The position numbers were made by a program, and so were the translations under genes. From contig JAKSLU010000004.1 of NCBI GenBank assembly GCA_024400995.1, forward strand, positions 1 to 57,589: a DNA stretch of 57,589 bases, in the 5' to 3' direction. This DNA comes from Bacteroidaceae bacterium. GTDB lineage: Bacteria; Bacteroidota; Bacteroidia; Bacteroidales; Bacteroidaceae. Under the pieces are notes generated by a model. It had not been told where the DNA came from. It did no database searches and was given only the letters and a program-made list of their open reading frames with translations. Below, in pieces: positions 1-8,335 of the stretch (positions are counted from its first letter, which is position 1; each line of letters starts with the position of its first letter).

Positions 1-337
1 TTCTCGGCAAGCGATTTCTCCCGCTTGCGAGGGCAAAAGTAGTGATTTATATTGAGACTGCCAAGAGTTTTTAGGAGAAATTCGGGTTCACCTGCAAATA
101 CCTGTGTTTGTTATTCCTGACAAAAACAGAAATCTACCCCTTCGGCTTGATGCAAATGTCTCTTACGAGCCATTGATGCTGGAGCTGGAGCATTTCCTCA
201 GTAAGCCTTTGGCTTCCGAGTCTATGCTCCAGCTACATCATCACCCTATCGGGTATTGCATCAACACCGAAGGCGATAAACCAAAAAAACATTGTTCAAA
301 AGCAGCGCTGTTCGAAAGTATTTAAATATTGAACCTG
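1..337. other. Intergenic region at left edge with two inverted repeats
   Basis: No credible gene. It holds a short hairpin (GCAAGCG at 7-13 with CGCTTGC at 22-28), a minus-strand -7-like box TACTTTTGC at 33-41 that would fire off the left edge, and a nested inverted repeat at 183-234: an outer 11-bp arm AGCTGGAGCAT (183-193) pairs with ATGCTCCAGCT (224-234) around an inner AAGCC-TTT-GGCTT hairpin (203-215). Further right, GTTCAA (295-300) faces TTGAAC (329-334), which may be part of the end signal for the leftward queH operon. Function unknown. Confidence 0.5.
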
Positions 338-919
338 TTATAAGCTCTGACGCTTTGCCTCTGTGGCTGCAAGAGAGAACTCGCAGCCGCAGTAGAGTTG
401 GTTGTAGAAGTTGTTGGCGCGCAGCAGTTGTGCACGTCGCTCCTGTAGGCCACCCTTACGCCAGTTGCGGGTGTCAAAGGTGACGGGACGTTCGGGAGCA
501 GCCTGAGTGGCCTGCTCTGCGGCCCAAAGGCCAGCCTCGTTGATCTGGTCGAGGGATTTCCAGCGGGAGGAGGCGAGGGTGGTGGTGAAGCTCTCTATGC
601 CCAACGACTGTGCCGTGCGTGCAGCACGGAGCAGGCGATGCTTGAAGCACAAGAGGCAGCGACGACCACGCTCAGGCTCGTCTGCCAGTCCCTCCACGGA
701 GCAGAGCCATGCTGCATGGTCGTAGTCGTCGTCAATGACGCGCAGACCCTGCTGCTCGGCAAAGCGTGTGAGCTCGTTCTTGCGTATGAGGTACTCCTCG
801 TGCGGATAGATGTTGGAGTTGCTATAGAAGAGGGTGGGGCGCACCTCATGGGCCAGCATCCACTCGATGATGGCGGCAGAACAGGGGGCGCAGCAGCAGT
901 GGAGGAGAACTTCGGACAT
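338..919 (-). CDS. queH: Epoxyqueuosine reductase QueH
   Basis: 193-residue cytosolic protein of the QueH (former DUF208) family, the non-cobalamin enzyme that reduces epoxyqueuosine to queuosine in tRNA. Visible family signature: HCCCAPC at residues 7-13, C88/C91 in RRCLLCF and C177/C179 in YCGCEFS. These cysteines are expected to hold the [4Fe-4S] cluster and a second metal in QueH. Length is usual for the short bacterial form. It is the last gene of a minus-strand run, 31 nt after a zinc-ribbon lipoprotein and downstream of a U32-family gene, so it fits an RNA-modification neighbourhood. The start is the first ATG, with the CCxPC motif immediately after it as in homologues. Confidence 0.93.
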   Translation of the reverse strand: MSEVLLHCCCAPCSAAIIEWMLAHEVRPTLFYSNSNIYPHEEYLIRKNELTRFAEQQGLRVIDDDYDHAAWLCSVEGLADEPERGRRCLLCFKHRLLRAARTAQSLGIESFTTTLASSRWKSLDQINEAGLWAAEQATQAAPERPVTFDTRNWRKGGLQERRAQLLRANNFYNQLYCGCEFSLAATEAKRQSL

Positions 920-950
920 TATTCTAGGTCAAGGTTAAGGTCAACGCTAA

Positions 951-1661
951 TTACGCCTCGTTGATGATACCGCAGTGGGGGCACCGGCCCAGGTGGCGCA
1001 GTGGGGCATTGCAGTGGCCGCAGCGGTAGCGATAGCGATCAAAGATGAGACGGTCAATACCACCGAGCAAGAGGATGAGCAGCCCCCAGGCTACTATAAC
1101 GACGAGGGCCATGGGGAGGGGCAGAAGCCAGGGATTGGCCGTGGGATGGAGATAGAACTCCAGCCAGGCATCGGAATAGTCGCCGTCGGGCACGTCCATG
1201 AGCGACTCGCAGAGCCCTAACGCCGGAATAAAGGCCAGTGTGCGGGCCAGTAGGTGTGTGGGGCGGCTGTGGCGCAGTATGTCGGCCTCGTTGGCCCAGC
1301 CTTGTACAGGGAGGGTGTCGTTGGGCACGACCATCTTGAGCCAGATGCTGTCGGGCGTCTGTCCGGGCAGAGCCACGATGTCGGCCACCACGAGGAGTTC
1401 GCTGCGAGACACCATGAGCGTGTCGGGCTGCCAGGCCTCGGAGGGGACGGAGGTGATGAGCGCCACGGAGTCGGTGGTCACGAAGCGCTGCCCCTTCCAG
1501 TAGTGGTGCGTGAGGCAGAAGCTGAGGGAGTCCACCGCCTGGGCACTGGTGTAGAGCACGCCCTCGCCCTCCACCTGTACGATTTCGTCGTCGTCGCAGG
1601 CGGCAAAGAGCGCAAAGACTCCGATGAGCAGGGTCAGTAGGGCAATACCTGCATTTCGCAT
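951..1661 (-). CDS. Lipoprotein with C-terminal membrane segment and zinc ribbon, unknown function
   Basis: 236 residues. N-terminal signal with lipobox FAAC (C22) followed by an Asp-rich stretch, a middle domain I do not recognise (about 30-175), one hydrophobic helix at about 178-200, then a four-cysteine zinc ribbon: CxxC at 214/217 and CxxC at 227/230. The layout suggests an envelope protein whose ribbon lies on the cytoplasmic side. If C22 is truly lipidated the topology is unusual; it may instead be a plain two-helix membrane protein. Its start lies inside the 3' end of the upstream U32-family gene (28-nt overlap), which suggests translational coupling. I can infer no function. Confidence 0.75.
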   Translation of the reverse strand: MRNAGIALLTLLIGVFALFAACDDDEIVQVEGEGVLYTSAQAVDSLSFCLTHHYWKGQRFVTTDSVALITSVPSEAWQPDTLMVSRSELLVVADIVALPGQTPDSIWLKMVVPNDTLPVQGWANEADILRHSRPTHLLARTLAFIPALGLCESLMDVPDGDYSDAWLEFYLHPTANPWLLPLPMALVVIVAWGLLILLLGGIDRLIFDRYRYRCGHCNAPLRHLGRCPHCGIINEA

Positions 1662-3451
1662 CGTGAACAGTCAAACTTGAGGGTGAAACGTCGGCCATCG
1701 GCGCTGCGCAGCGAGAGGGGCTCCTTCCATGTGGGAGCCTTGCCTGTCTGCTTGGGGCACTGGCCGAGGGTATGACGCAGGCAGTGGCGGCAGATCATGA
1801 GGGGCTCGCCGTTGTCGGGCGTCACCTCGCAGGCCTCGATAATGTGGAGGCCGAGGCGCTCTGCCACTGCGCGGGCCAGGTGGTTGGAGACGAGGGCCCC
1901 CTCCCGACCTCCCCCGAATGGGGGAGGAGTAGATAGACCTGCGAGACGGGAGATGGTGGAGGCAGGTCTATTGTCTAAGTTGTCGAGGGCCTCTATGGCC
2001 TTCCCTACGAGTTGGCGGCGGAGGTTGGCCAGATGGCTGCTGGGGATGAACCAGTTCTGCGTGAAATGGATGTCGAGCCGGCGCAGATAGAAGGGGGTAT
2101 CGCCCAGACGGGACATCTGACGGCGAATGTTGTCCTCCTGCGGTGTGCGCGCCAGTTCGTAGGTCTGCTCTAGGAGGTCGTCCGTGAGGGTTATGTCTAG
2201 AGGCCGGCGACGCTCTGCGCTGGCATGCGAGAGGGCAGCGTCGAAGGCCATGTCCTGATTGCGCATGAGGGAAGTGCCCGCAGGCAGGTTGAGTGCATTG
2301 AGGAGGTAGGCACGCTGGCCAGCGGCACGGTTGATACGGAATCCGTGCAGCCTGTTGTCCTCGTCGTAGTAGCACAGACCATCGCCGTTGGAGAGGGTGA
2401 TGCCTGGTCGCAGGTCAATGTCGATGTAGGGCTCCCTAGCCTCTCTAGAAGTCCTAGCCTCTCTAGAAGTCCTAGCCTCTTTAGCCTCTATGACCCTACC
2501 CACCATCTGGCCAACGGCTTTGGGTGTGAAGATGCTGGCTTCATCGCCCTGACGCCCATGGAGGAAGTACTCCGTGTAGCGGCGGTTGAAAGAGCGCTCG
2601 GGCTGCGGCGTGAAGTTGAATGTGTGCTCTCCTCGCGAGGCGCGGCACAGGTCGGGACGACGCGCAATGATCTCATCGAGACGCTGGCGGTACCAGGCCG
2701 TGATGTTCTTGACGTAGGGGATGTCCTTGAGGCGCCCCTCAATCTTGAAACTACTCACGCCTGCATCAATCATCTCCTCCAGAGATTCCGTGCGGTTCAT
2801 GTCACGCAGCGAGAGCAGATGGCGGTCGTGAGCCAGTACCTCTCCATCGGCATCGAGCAGGTCGAAGGCCAGACGGCAGAACTGGGCGCACTGTCCGCGG
2901 TTGGCGCTGCGCTGGTAGCAGTGTTGCGAGGCCTGGCAGCGTCCGCTGTAGCTGACGCATAGAGCCCCATGCACAAAGGCCTCCAGCGGCACATCGGGCA
3001 CGGCCTCATGGATGGCGCGTATCTGCTCCAGGGAGAGCTCACGGGCCAGCACTATCTGCTGGTAGCCCAGGTGCTGGAGCAGACGAGCCTTGTCGGGTGT
3101 GCGGTTGTCCATCTGCGTAGAGGCGTGGAGGGGCAGGGGACAGTCGAGAGCGAGCAGGGCGAGGTCCTGCGTGATGAGGGCAGAGACACCGCACTGATAC
3201 AGCGACTGCGTGAGGCTTTGGACCTCACGCAGTTCGTTGTCATAGAGTATGGTGTTGAGCGTCACATACACCCTCACGCCGTAGGGACGGGCAAAGTCGC
3301 AGAGCGCTCGTATGTCATCGAGGGAGTTGCCTGCAGCCTGGCGGGCACCAAAGGCAGGGCCACCTATATATACGGCGTCGGCGCCATGGAGTATGGCCTG
3401 GCGGCCTGTCTCCAGATTCTTGGCGGGGGCGAGGAGCTCAATCTTGCGCAT
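1634..3451 (-). CDS. Peptidase U32 family protein (RlhA/TrhP-like)
   Basis: 605 residues. Begins with ELLAPAKNLETG and the HGADAVYIG motif typical of U32 proteins. The family signature EAFVHGALCVSYSGRCQAS sits at residues 157-175, followed by further cysteines. Members characterised in E. coli take part in RNA hydroxylation (RlhA on 23S rRNA, TrhP/TrhO-type on tRNA), and the name peptidase is historical; which RNA this one acts on cannot be read here. Two insertions look secondary: a repeated TSREAR unit near residues 320-337 and a Gly/Pro segment (PPPFGGG) near 500-510 encoded by a palindrome. It starts one nucleotide into the upstream outer-membrane gene (TGATG overlap) and runs into the next gene. 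Confidence 0.88.
   Translation of the reverse strand: MRKIELLAPAKNLETGRQAILHGADAVYIGGPAFGARQAAGNSLDDIRALCDFARPYGVRVYVTLNTILYDNELREVQSLTQSLYQCGVSALITQDLALLALDCPLPLHASTQMDNRTPDKARLLQHLGYQQIVLARELSLEQIRAIHEAVPDVPLEAFVHGALCVSYSGRCQASQHCYQRSANRGQCAQFCRLAFDLLDADGEVLAHDRHLLSLRDMNRTESLEEMIDAGVSSFKIEGRLKDIPYVKNITAWYRQRLDEIIARRPDLCRASRGEHTFNFTPQPERSFNRRYTEYFLHGRQGDEASIFTPKAVGQMVGRVIEAKEARTSREARTSREAREPYIDIDLRPGITLSNGDGLCYYDEDNRLHGFRINRAAGQRAYLLNALNLPAGTSLMRNQDMAFDAALSHASAERRRPLDITLTDDLLEQTYELARTPQEDNIRRQMSRLGDTPFYLRRLDIHFTQNWFIPSSHLANLRRQLVGKAIEALDNLDNRPASTISRLAGLSTPPPFGGGREGALVSNHLARAVAERLGLHIIEACEVTPDNGEPLMICRHCLRHTLGQCPKQTGKAPTWKEPLSLRSADGRRFTLKFDCSRCEMQVLPY
1890..1980. repeat. Palindromic insert inside the U32-family gene
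   Basis: Within the coding sequence, an 8-bp perfect inverted repeat CCTCCCCC-GAAT-GGGGGAGG lies beside a 9-bp arm TAGACCTGC that recurs inverted as GCAGGTCTA about 20 nt later. The encoded segment (PPPFGGGREG and flanks) is low in complexity. This looks like a small intergenic-type repeat element that inserted in frame. Confidence 0.6.
2430..2490. repeat. In-frame 18-bp tandem repeat in the U32-family gene
   Basis: The unit CTCTCTAGAAGTCCTAGC is repeated, with a shorter degenerate third copy, and gives the peptide repeat TSREAR-TSREAR-EAR. The period is a multiple of three, so copy-number change keeps the frame. Confidence 0.75.
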
Positions 3452-5076
3452 CAGAACTTGACACCAAAGGTGAATACACCGCTCTGGCGCACAATGTCCT
3501 TGGAGAAGGGAGCCAGCTGGTTGCCTACAAGGTTGCCATCAGCATCGTAGCTACCCTCCATGAATCCATAGCCGTCAGCCTTCTGGTTCTGGCAGACGTA
3601 GGCCACGTCAAAGTAGCAGTTCTTGCCGTGCCAGCCCAGACCTAGTGTGAGGCGGTTGGTGTTGCCGAGGTTGATGTAGTCGGTGGAGGTGGCATTGTAG
3701 GTGCAGTTGGGTAGCTCGGTATAGTCACCAGAGGTGGTAGCCTCGGCGAGGTTGAGCAGGGCCTGATCCTTCTTGAAGGCGGAGCTCACAAAGTTGTAGC
3801 CAATGCGACCGTAGAACTGCTCTGCAAAGCGGGCCTCGGCACCCAGACGGAAGGTGTGCTGGGGACGCAGGCTGTAGTTGATCTCGTCGGCCACAAAGTA
3901 GTCCTTGTCGGCATCCGTGATGGAGGGGCCATCGTAGGAGTAGCGGGTGGGGTACTTGATGGCGGTGCGCTTGAAGTTGGCGAGCTCATACTCGGCATCC
4001 AGTGCCAGCCAGTTGCTCACGGTGGTAGCAGCGCTCAGCTGCAGACGCCAGGGGGTGCGGATGTAGTAGTCGTACTCACCCGTAGCGAGCTGGTCGTACT
4101 TGGCATCATCGGGGTGGACGTCGAACTGTGCATACTTCTCCTGAGTGAGGGAGAGAATACGGGGGGTGTGGAAGGCAATGCCAAAGCGGAAGGGGCTCTC
4201 CTCAATGGGGCGGAAGATGGCACCAAACTTCATGTCAAAGCCCGTGCCACGCAGGCGGGTGTCCTCAGCGAGGCCAAAGTCATTGGCACCAGGGTAGGGG
4301 GCATCCTTGAAGATCTCCTCGTAGTAGAGTGAGGAGCAGGAGTTTACCTCGTAGATGCCGGCGGTCAAGCCGAAGTAGGCACGATCCTTGACGTTGGCCG
4401 AGAAGTTGATGTCGTACTCACCCACGCGGCCCCAGTTGGCACGCTTGAAGCGATAGGCGGTGGACTGGGCGGGGGAGAGGACATCAGTGCAGTAGCCGTT
4501 GTCATCTATCTCCATACCGATGAGGCCTGCATCGTAGGCACCATTGCTGACGATGGAGTTGTAGTTGGGGAAGTCGGCCACAAAGCTATTGTCTCCTACG
4601 ACCTGAAAGCCGCAAGCGGCACCATAGAGCTGGTCGGCCAGCTGGTGGGTCATGGAGAGATTGCCCAAGTTGATCCAGTCCGTGCCGAAGAACTGCTTGA
4701 GGTTGCGAGACTTCTGGTAGTTGAAGCCGATGTTGAAGAAGGGCACCTTGCTGCTACCAGTGCGCAGAGCGAGGACGGCACCCATCTGGTCGAAGGAACC
4801 ACGCACGCGACCCTGTCCGCCCATCTTCTCGGCATCACTCTGACCCAGAGCGGAGGCCGTGAGGGCAAAGTCGTAGCGGCGGTAGAGGCCTGTTGCGGCG
4901 GGGTTGCCGCTCATGGTGCTCAGGTCTGCACCAAGGGCGTTCATGGCACCACCCATACCCACAAAGCGGGCGGTTCCGCTGAGGTCAGTCGAGCCAACCT
5001 TCTCTATCTCATAGATATTCTGGGCCTGTGTGCCGAGAGCAGCGAGGCAGGCTAGGGAGAGGATATATTTCTTCAT
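3451..5076 (-). CDS. Outer-membrane beta-barrel protein, OmpP1/FadL-like
   Basis: 541 residues with a cleavable signal (about 1-18, ending TQAQ). The mature start contains GTARFVGMGGAMNALGADLSTMSGNPAATGLYR, matching the conserved N-terminal hatch of Bacteroidota OmpP1/FadL/TodX-type porins (ARxxGMGGAxxALGxDxSxxxxNPAG). The rest alternates aromatic and polar residues as in a barrel and ends GVFTFGVKF, with a C-terminal Phe typical for BamA-dependent assembly. FadL-like proteins move hydrophobic compounds across the outer membrane; the substrate here is unknown. The stop overlaps the start of the U32-family gene by one nucleotide, so the two are probably co-translated. Confidence 0.85.
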   Translation of the reverse strand: MKKYILSLACLAALGTQAQNIYEIEKVGSTDLSGTARFVGMGGAMNALGADLSTMSGNPAATGLYRRYDFALTASALGQSDAEKMGGQGRVRGSFDQMGAVLALRTGSSKVPFFNIGFNYQKSRNLKQFFGTDWINLGNLSMTHQLADQLYGAACGFQVVGDNSFVADFPNYNSIVSNGAYDAGLIGMEIDDNGYCTDVLSPAQSTAYRFKRANWGRVGEYDINFSANVKDRAYFGLTAGIYEVNSCSSLYYEEIFKDAPYPGANDFGLAEDTRLRGTGFDMKFGAIFRPIEESPFRFGIAFHTPRILSLTQEKYAQFDVHPDDAKYDQLATGEYDYYIRTPWRLQLSAATTVSNWLALDAEYELANFKRTAIKYPTRYSYDGPSITDADKDYFVADEINYSLRPQHTFRLGAEARFAEQFYGRIGYNFVSSAFKKDQALLNLAEATTSGDYTELPNCTYNATSTDYINLGNTNRLTLGLGWHGKNCYFDVAYVCQNQKADGYGFMEGSYDADGNLVGNQLAPFSKDIVRQSGVFTFGVKF

Positions 5077-5137
5077 AGGGGATTGCGAGTTAGAAAGTTA
5101 TCGAATTATCGAGGTGTCAATGTCTCGTGTTTACCGA

Positions 5138-6271
5138 TTAGCGACGTCCGCCGCGGCTACCGCCACCAAAGCCACCACCGCTACTGCGGCTGCCTCCGTA
5201 GCTGCCACCTCCGTAGCTACTGCGACTGCTGCCAGAGGAGTTGCTGGAACTGCTGCTGGAGTTGTAGGTGCGAGAGGGAGTAGATGAGGATTTCTCAAAG
5301 GCCTTGCTGCCATAGCTGCTGGCAGAACGCGTAATGTCGGACTGCGTCGCGGTGGAGCTGCTACGAGCACTCTGGCGTACTGCATCACTCACGCGCTGGG
5401 TGCTGCTCACACGCTGGGTAGTGCCAGTCACGTTACCTATGCGGCTACCACGGCTGCCGGGGTTCTGCACACCAGTAGCACCCATACGACGACCATTGTT
5501 ACCAGCGTAGGTGCCACGCTGATTGCCTGCGGATGCACCACGATTGCTTGCTGTCACGCCATTGGAGTTGCGATAGCCACCGCGACTGCCGCCACGGTTT
5601 TGATAGCCGCGAGAGCCGTCAGCGTTGGGGCGCCAGTTGTGGGCCCATCCGCCGTGATGGTGGTGATAGCCATGTCCCCAGCCATACCAGCCGTGGTGCC
5701 AACTATAGCTGTACCAGGGATTATAGACATCATACCATGGCATGTGATAGGGACCATAATAGGGACCATAAGTCCAGTAGGGAGAGGCCCATCCATAGCT
5801 GTAGGCCCATCCGTGGCGACCCCATGCTCCATAGTGCCAAGGGCTGTAGTACCAGTCGTAGGGATCGTCATAGTAGCCCAGACTAAGAGTGGAGTAGTAC
5901 CAGGGGTCGTAGTAGTCATGGAAGCGCACGAGGCGCTCCGTGGCTGAGGGCTCATAGTCGTCCGCGTATATATAGACGGTGTCTGTCTGATGATAGACTG
6001 TGTCGGGTATGGCATAACTACGACGGTTGTAGGCATCCACATCCACGTCGGTACCACGACCTACATACCAGTCATCAGCATCGAGGTCAGCATCGTAGGC
6101 AGTAGTGGTGGTTGTCATAATGGTGCGTCCTACGGGAACTATGCCCTCGGGAGCAATGTTCTCAGTAGTAGCATTTTTCTTCTTCTTGGGTACAAAATAG
6201 ATGTCATCCTGCGCCAGTGCGGGAGATGCGAGCAGTGCAAGGACTGCGATGGAGGTAAACAATCTTTTCAT
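5138..6271 (-). CDS. Secreted Trp/Tyr/His/Gly-rich low-complexity protein
   Basis: 377 residues. Signal peptide 1-21 (ends ALAQ). Residues about 22-115 are an Asp/Thr-rich ordinary-looking segment with DTVYHQTDTVYIYADDYEP. About 120-215 is extremely rich in Tyr, Trp, His and Gly (DPWYYSTLSLGYYDDPYDWYY; GYHHHHGGW). From about 215 come Gly/Arg/Asn-rich repeats, then a Ser/Gly-rich tail ending GGGSRGGRR. No enzyme motif. Such proteins recur in Bacteroidales as surface or periplasmic proteins without assigned function; the His cluster could bind metal. The reading frame is supported by the signal peptide and by a TAAATTTGC -7 box upstream, although antisense frames are also open. Confidence 0.78.
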   Translation of the reverse strand: MKRLFTSIAVLALLASPALAQDDIYFVPKKKKNATTENIAPEGIVPVGRTIMTTTTTAYDADLDADDWYVGRGTDVDVDAYNRRSYAIPDTVYHQTDTVYIYADDYEPSATERLVRFHDYYDPWYYSTLSLGYYDDPYDWYYSPWHYGAWGRHGWAYSYGWASPYWTYGPYYGPYHMPWYDVYNPWYSYSWHHGWYGWGHGYHHHHGGWAHNWRPNADGSRGYQNRGGSRGGYRNSNGVTASNRGASAGNQRGTYAGNNGRRMGATGVQNPGSRGSRIGNVTGTTQRVSSTQRVSDAVRQSARSSSTATQSDITRSASSYGSKAFEKSSSTPSRTYNSSSSSSNSSGSSRSSYGGGSYGGSRSSGGGFGGGSRGGRR

Positions 6272-6324
6272 AGCATCTATCTATTAGGGAGAGCCAAAGA
6301 GACCCTCGGGTTAGTGTTTCGACT

Positions 6325-6333
6325 GCAAATTTA
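6325..6333 (-). promoter_or_regulatory. Bacteroidota -7 box for the Tyr/Trp-rich protein gene
   Basis: TAAATTTGC on the minus strand, about 55 nt before the start codon, matches the sigma-70-type TAnnTTTGC consensus of Bacteroidota. No convincing -33 element. Confidence 0.6.
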
Positions 6334-6439
6334 CACATTATATATAATATATGCAATGGAAACGAGGGCTTTAGGTGCCTTTTTACTCTTTTTAACGAAA
6401 ATTACAGCAGCAAGCAGACAATCTATCAACCTTTTTTGC

Positions 6440-6448
6440 TAAATTTGC
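6440..6448 (+). promoter_or_regulatory. Bacteroidota -7 box for the 6458 operon
   Basis: TAAATTTGC lies only 10 nt before the ATG at 6458, so the leader would be very short. It is divergent from the box at 6325. Confidence 0.6.
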
Positions 6449-6457
6449 GCCCGAAAT

Positions 6458-6643
6458 ATGAAACTATTCCTCCTCACATTGGCTTTTGTCGCCATTGCAA
6501 TGCTCCTTCTTGTCCTCTATGCTCTAACGCATCGAGGCAGGGTGGGGCAGCATACCAGTGCCAACCCTGAAATGCGCCGCCGTGGCGTGGGCTGCGTGCA
6601 GAGTCAGGATCGTGAGGCGAGGAGGAAGTCCCTCAAGCAATAG
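6458..6643 (+). CDS. Small membrane protein, conserved in Bacteroidales, unknown function
   Basis: 61 residues: one N-terminal transmembrane helix (about 3-24, LFLLTLAFVAIAMLLLVLYAL), then a short basic cytoplasmic tail with the segment RRRGVGCVQSQDREARRK. The 'GxxCxQSxD' part is reminiscent of small single-helix proteins annotated as 'membrane or secreted protein' in other Bacteroidales, often beside envelope genes; this is from memory of the family and not a search. It starts 10 nt after a good -7 box and is 17 nt upstream of the OmpH-like gene, so it probably heads that operon. The single cysteine could bind a partner or a metal; no function is known to me. Confidence 0.75.
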   Translation: MKLFLLTLAFVAIAMLLLVLYALTHRGRVGQHTSANPEMRRRGVGCVQSQDREARRKSLKQ

Positions 6644-6660
6644 CAAATACACGAACAAAT

Positions 6661-7236
6661 ATGAAAAAGACCCTTATCCTCATCTCGGCTGCCCTCATGA
6701 TGGTGGCTTGTGGCAAGAAAGACAACTCCAATAGCCGCGTGGCCAATATGTCCCAGGCTGGCGAACAGCCCGCTGGTCAGATAGCCTATGTGGAGTATGA
6801 CTCCATCATGAGCCAGTATGAGTACTGCAAGGAGTACTCAGCTCAGCTCCAGCAGCGTTCTGCCACCTATCAGCAGCAGTTGGCAGCCAAGCAGCGTGCA
6901 CTGGAGAATGCCGCAGAGGCCTTCCAACGCAAGATACAGAGCGGACAGTACACTAGTCAGGAACAAGCACAGGCTGAACAGCAAAAGTTACAGAAGGATC
7001 AGGAGCAGCTCCAGCGTCTCTCCATGGAGTTAGAACAGAAGTTCGCTCAGGAGCAGGAGGCCATCAACGAGGCTCTACATGACAGTGTGCAGAATTTCCT
7101 CAAGGACTTCAACAAGGACGGCCGCTACTCCATCATTATGGCTAAGGTTGGCGACAATCTCCTCTACGCCGACCCCAAACTCGACCTCACCGATCAGGTC
7201 GTCAAGGGCCTGAACAAGCGTTATAAGAAAAAATGA
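6661..7236 (+). CDS. OmpH/Skp-family lipoprotein
   Basis: 191 residues. Lipobox VAC with C17, then a long Gln/Glu/Lys-rich coiled coil (about 55-150) characteristic of OmpH/Skp periplasmic chaperones, and a C-terminal part with YSIIMAKVGDNLLYADPKLDLTDQVVKGLNKRYKKK that matches the family end (typically '..LLYA....DIT..V...LN..Y'). Skp chaperones bind unfolded outer-membrane proteins; here the protein would be membrane-anchored. It overlaps the next gene by four nucleotides (ATGA), which indicates coupling. Confidence 0.9.
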   Translation: MKKTLILISAALMMVACGKKDNSNSRVANMSQAGEQPAGQIAYVEYDSIMSQYEYCKEYSAQLQQRSATYQQQLAAKQRALENAAEAFQRKIQSGQYTSQEQAQAEQQKLQKDQEQLQRLSMELEQKFAQEQEAINEALHDSVQNFLKDFNKDGRYSIIMAKVGDNLLYADPKLDLTDQVVKGLNKRYKKK

Positions 7237-8264
7237 AACGTCTCATTCTGGGGCTCCTTGTAACCATTGTGACTATAGCCCCTGCAGCAGCGCAGAAAAA
7301 GAAGAAGACACAGTCACCTCCCCCCCCGCCAGCTCCCGTCGTAGATTTTAAGACGGAGCAGATGCTAGAGGGTATGGAGAAGGTGCTCATCTTCGACTCC
7401 CTCGTAGTCCATAAGCGCGATCTCCTCAGAGCCTATCCTCTCACTCCAGGCGCAGGCAGTCTGGAGTGGGCTGATGCTGGCCACCACGAGCAGGGTACGA
7501 CCTACGTGACCTACTATGGTGGCGAGCGCTATCAGACACAGCAGGTGGACAGCCTCCATTGTTTGCTGACACGCTCCTTACGCTTTGGAGAGGAGTGGAC
7601 AAACTCTGGGGTGCTCTTTGACGAAGTGGAGAATGTCGCGGAAGGTGACTCCCTGGGTCTGCGCCAGCTCTTCCCCTACCTCATGTCGGACGGTGTGACG
7701 CTCTATTTCGCGCAGAACATAGCTGAAGGACTAGGTGGCCTGGATATCTACATGACTCGCAAGGGTGGCGATAGTCGTCAGTTCTATCGCCCTGAGAACG
7801 TTGGTATGCCCTTTAACTCCCCAGCTGATGACTACTTTATGGCTATCGACGAGGAGTTGGGCTTTGGCTGCTTTGCCACCGAGCGTAATCAGTCTGCTGA
7901 CAGCGTGTGTGTGTATTACTTTATGCTCTCCGAGCAGCGTGATACCTACTCTGCTGACGAGATTAGTCGTGAGCAGCGCGAGTCGTTGGCTGCCATCAAT
8001 CGCATCTCTGATACATGGGCCATTGATGCCTCTCAGGCCATGGTATTGCGTCAGAAACTCAAGGAGGCCTTTGCTCGCGCTGCGGCACCAGCAAAGGAGA
8101 GCACCAATAGTCGTGAGCAGGCCCAGCGTGCACTCGTAGAAATGGAGGAGTCTCTTCTGCGTCTCCGTCAACAATGGCACGGAGGCCGACACAGCAGTCA
8201 GCTACGCGACCTCATCCTCGACCTTGAACAGCGAGTCGCTCAGCAACGTAAGGTAGTCCGTTGA
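7233..8264 (+). CDS. Secreted PD40/WD40-like protein
   Basis: 343 residues. Signal peptide about 1-20 (APAAAQ), a Lys/Pro-rich linker with QSPPPPPAP, then segments with the PD40 beta-propeller look found in Bacteroidota OmpA/Pal-associated proteins: FPYLMSDGVTLYFAQNIAEGLGGLDIYMTR and NSPADDYFMAIDEELGFGCFATERN. The C-terminal quarter (about 255-343) is a predicted coiled coil rich in Ala, Arg and Gln. Probably periplasmic or cell-surface associated; binding partner unknown. Last gene of the operon: a strong terminator follows three nucleotides after the stop. Confidence 0.8.
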   Translation: MKRLILGLLVTIVTIAPAAAQKKKKTQSPPPPPAPVVDFKTEQMLEGMEKVLIFDSLVVHKRDLLRAYPLTPGAGSLEWADAGHHEQGTTYVTYYGGERYQTQQVDSLHCLLTRSLRFGEEWTNSGVLFDEVENVAEGDSLGLRQLFPYLMSDGVTLYFAQNIAEGLGGLDIYMTRKGGDSRQFYRPENVGMPFNSPADDYFMAIDEELGFGCFATERNQSADSVCVYYFMLSEQRDTYSADEISREQRESLAAINRISDTWAIDASQAMVLRQKLKEAFARAAAPAKESTNSREQAQRALVEMEESLLRLRQQWHGGRHSSQLRDLILDLEQRVAQQRKVVR

Positions 8265-8266
8265 AT

Positions 8267-8316
8267 AATAATAAAAGTCGGCAACTAATCATCCGTAGTT
8301 GCCGACTTTTATTATT
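8267..8316. terminator. Bidirectional intrinsic terminator
   Basis: Perfect 20-bp stem (8267-8286 with 8297-8316) and a 10-nt loop. The stem ends in A-rich/T-rich tracts on both sides, so it can stop the plus-strand PD40 operon and the minus-strand glucokinase gene, which converge here. Confidence 0.95.
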
Positions 8317-8335
8317 TCCACCGTAGTGTACAATA

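Noticed and set aside
104..325. 73-codon frame with a GTG start at the left edge
   Set aside because: No promoter, no recognisable domain, and the frame crosses the nested inverted repeat at 183-234; most likely chance.
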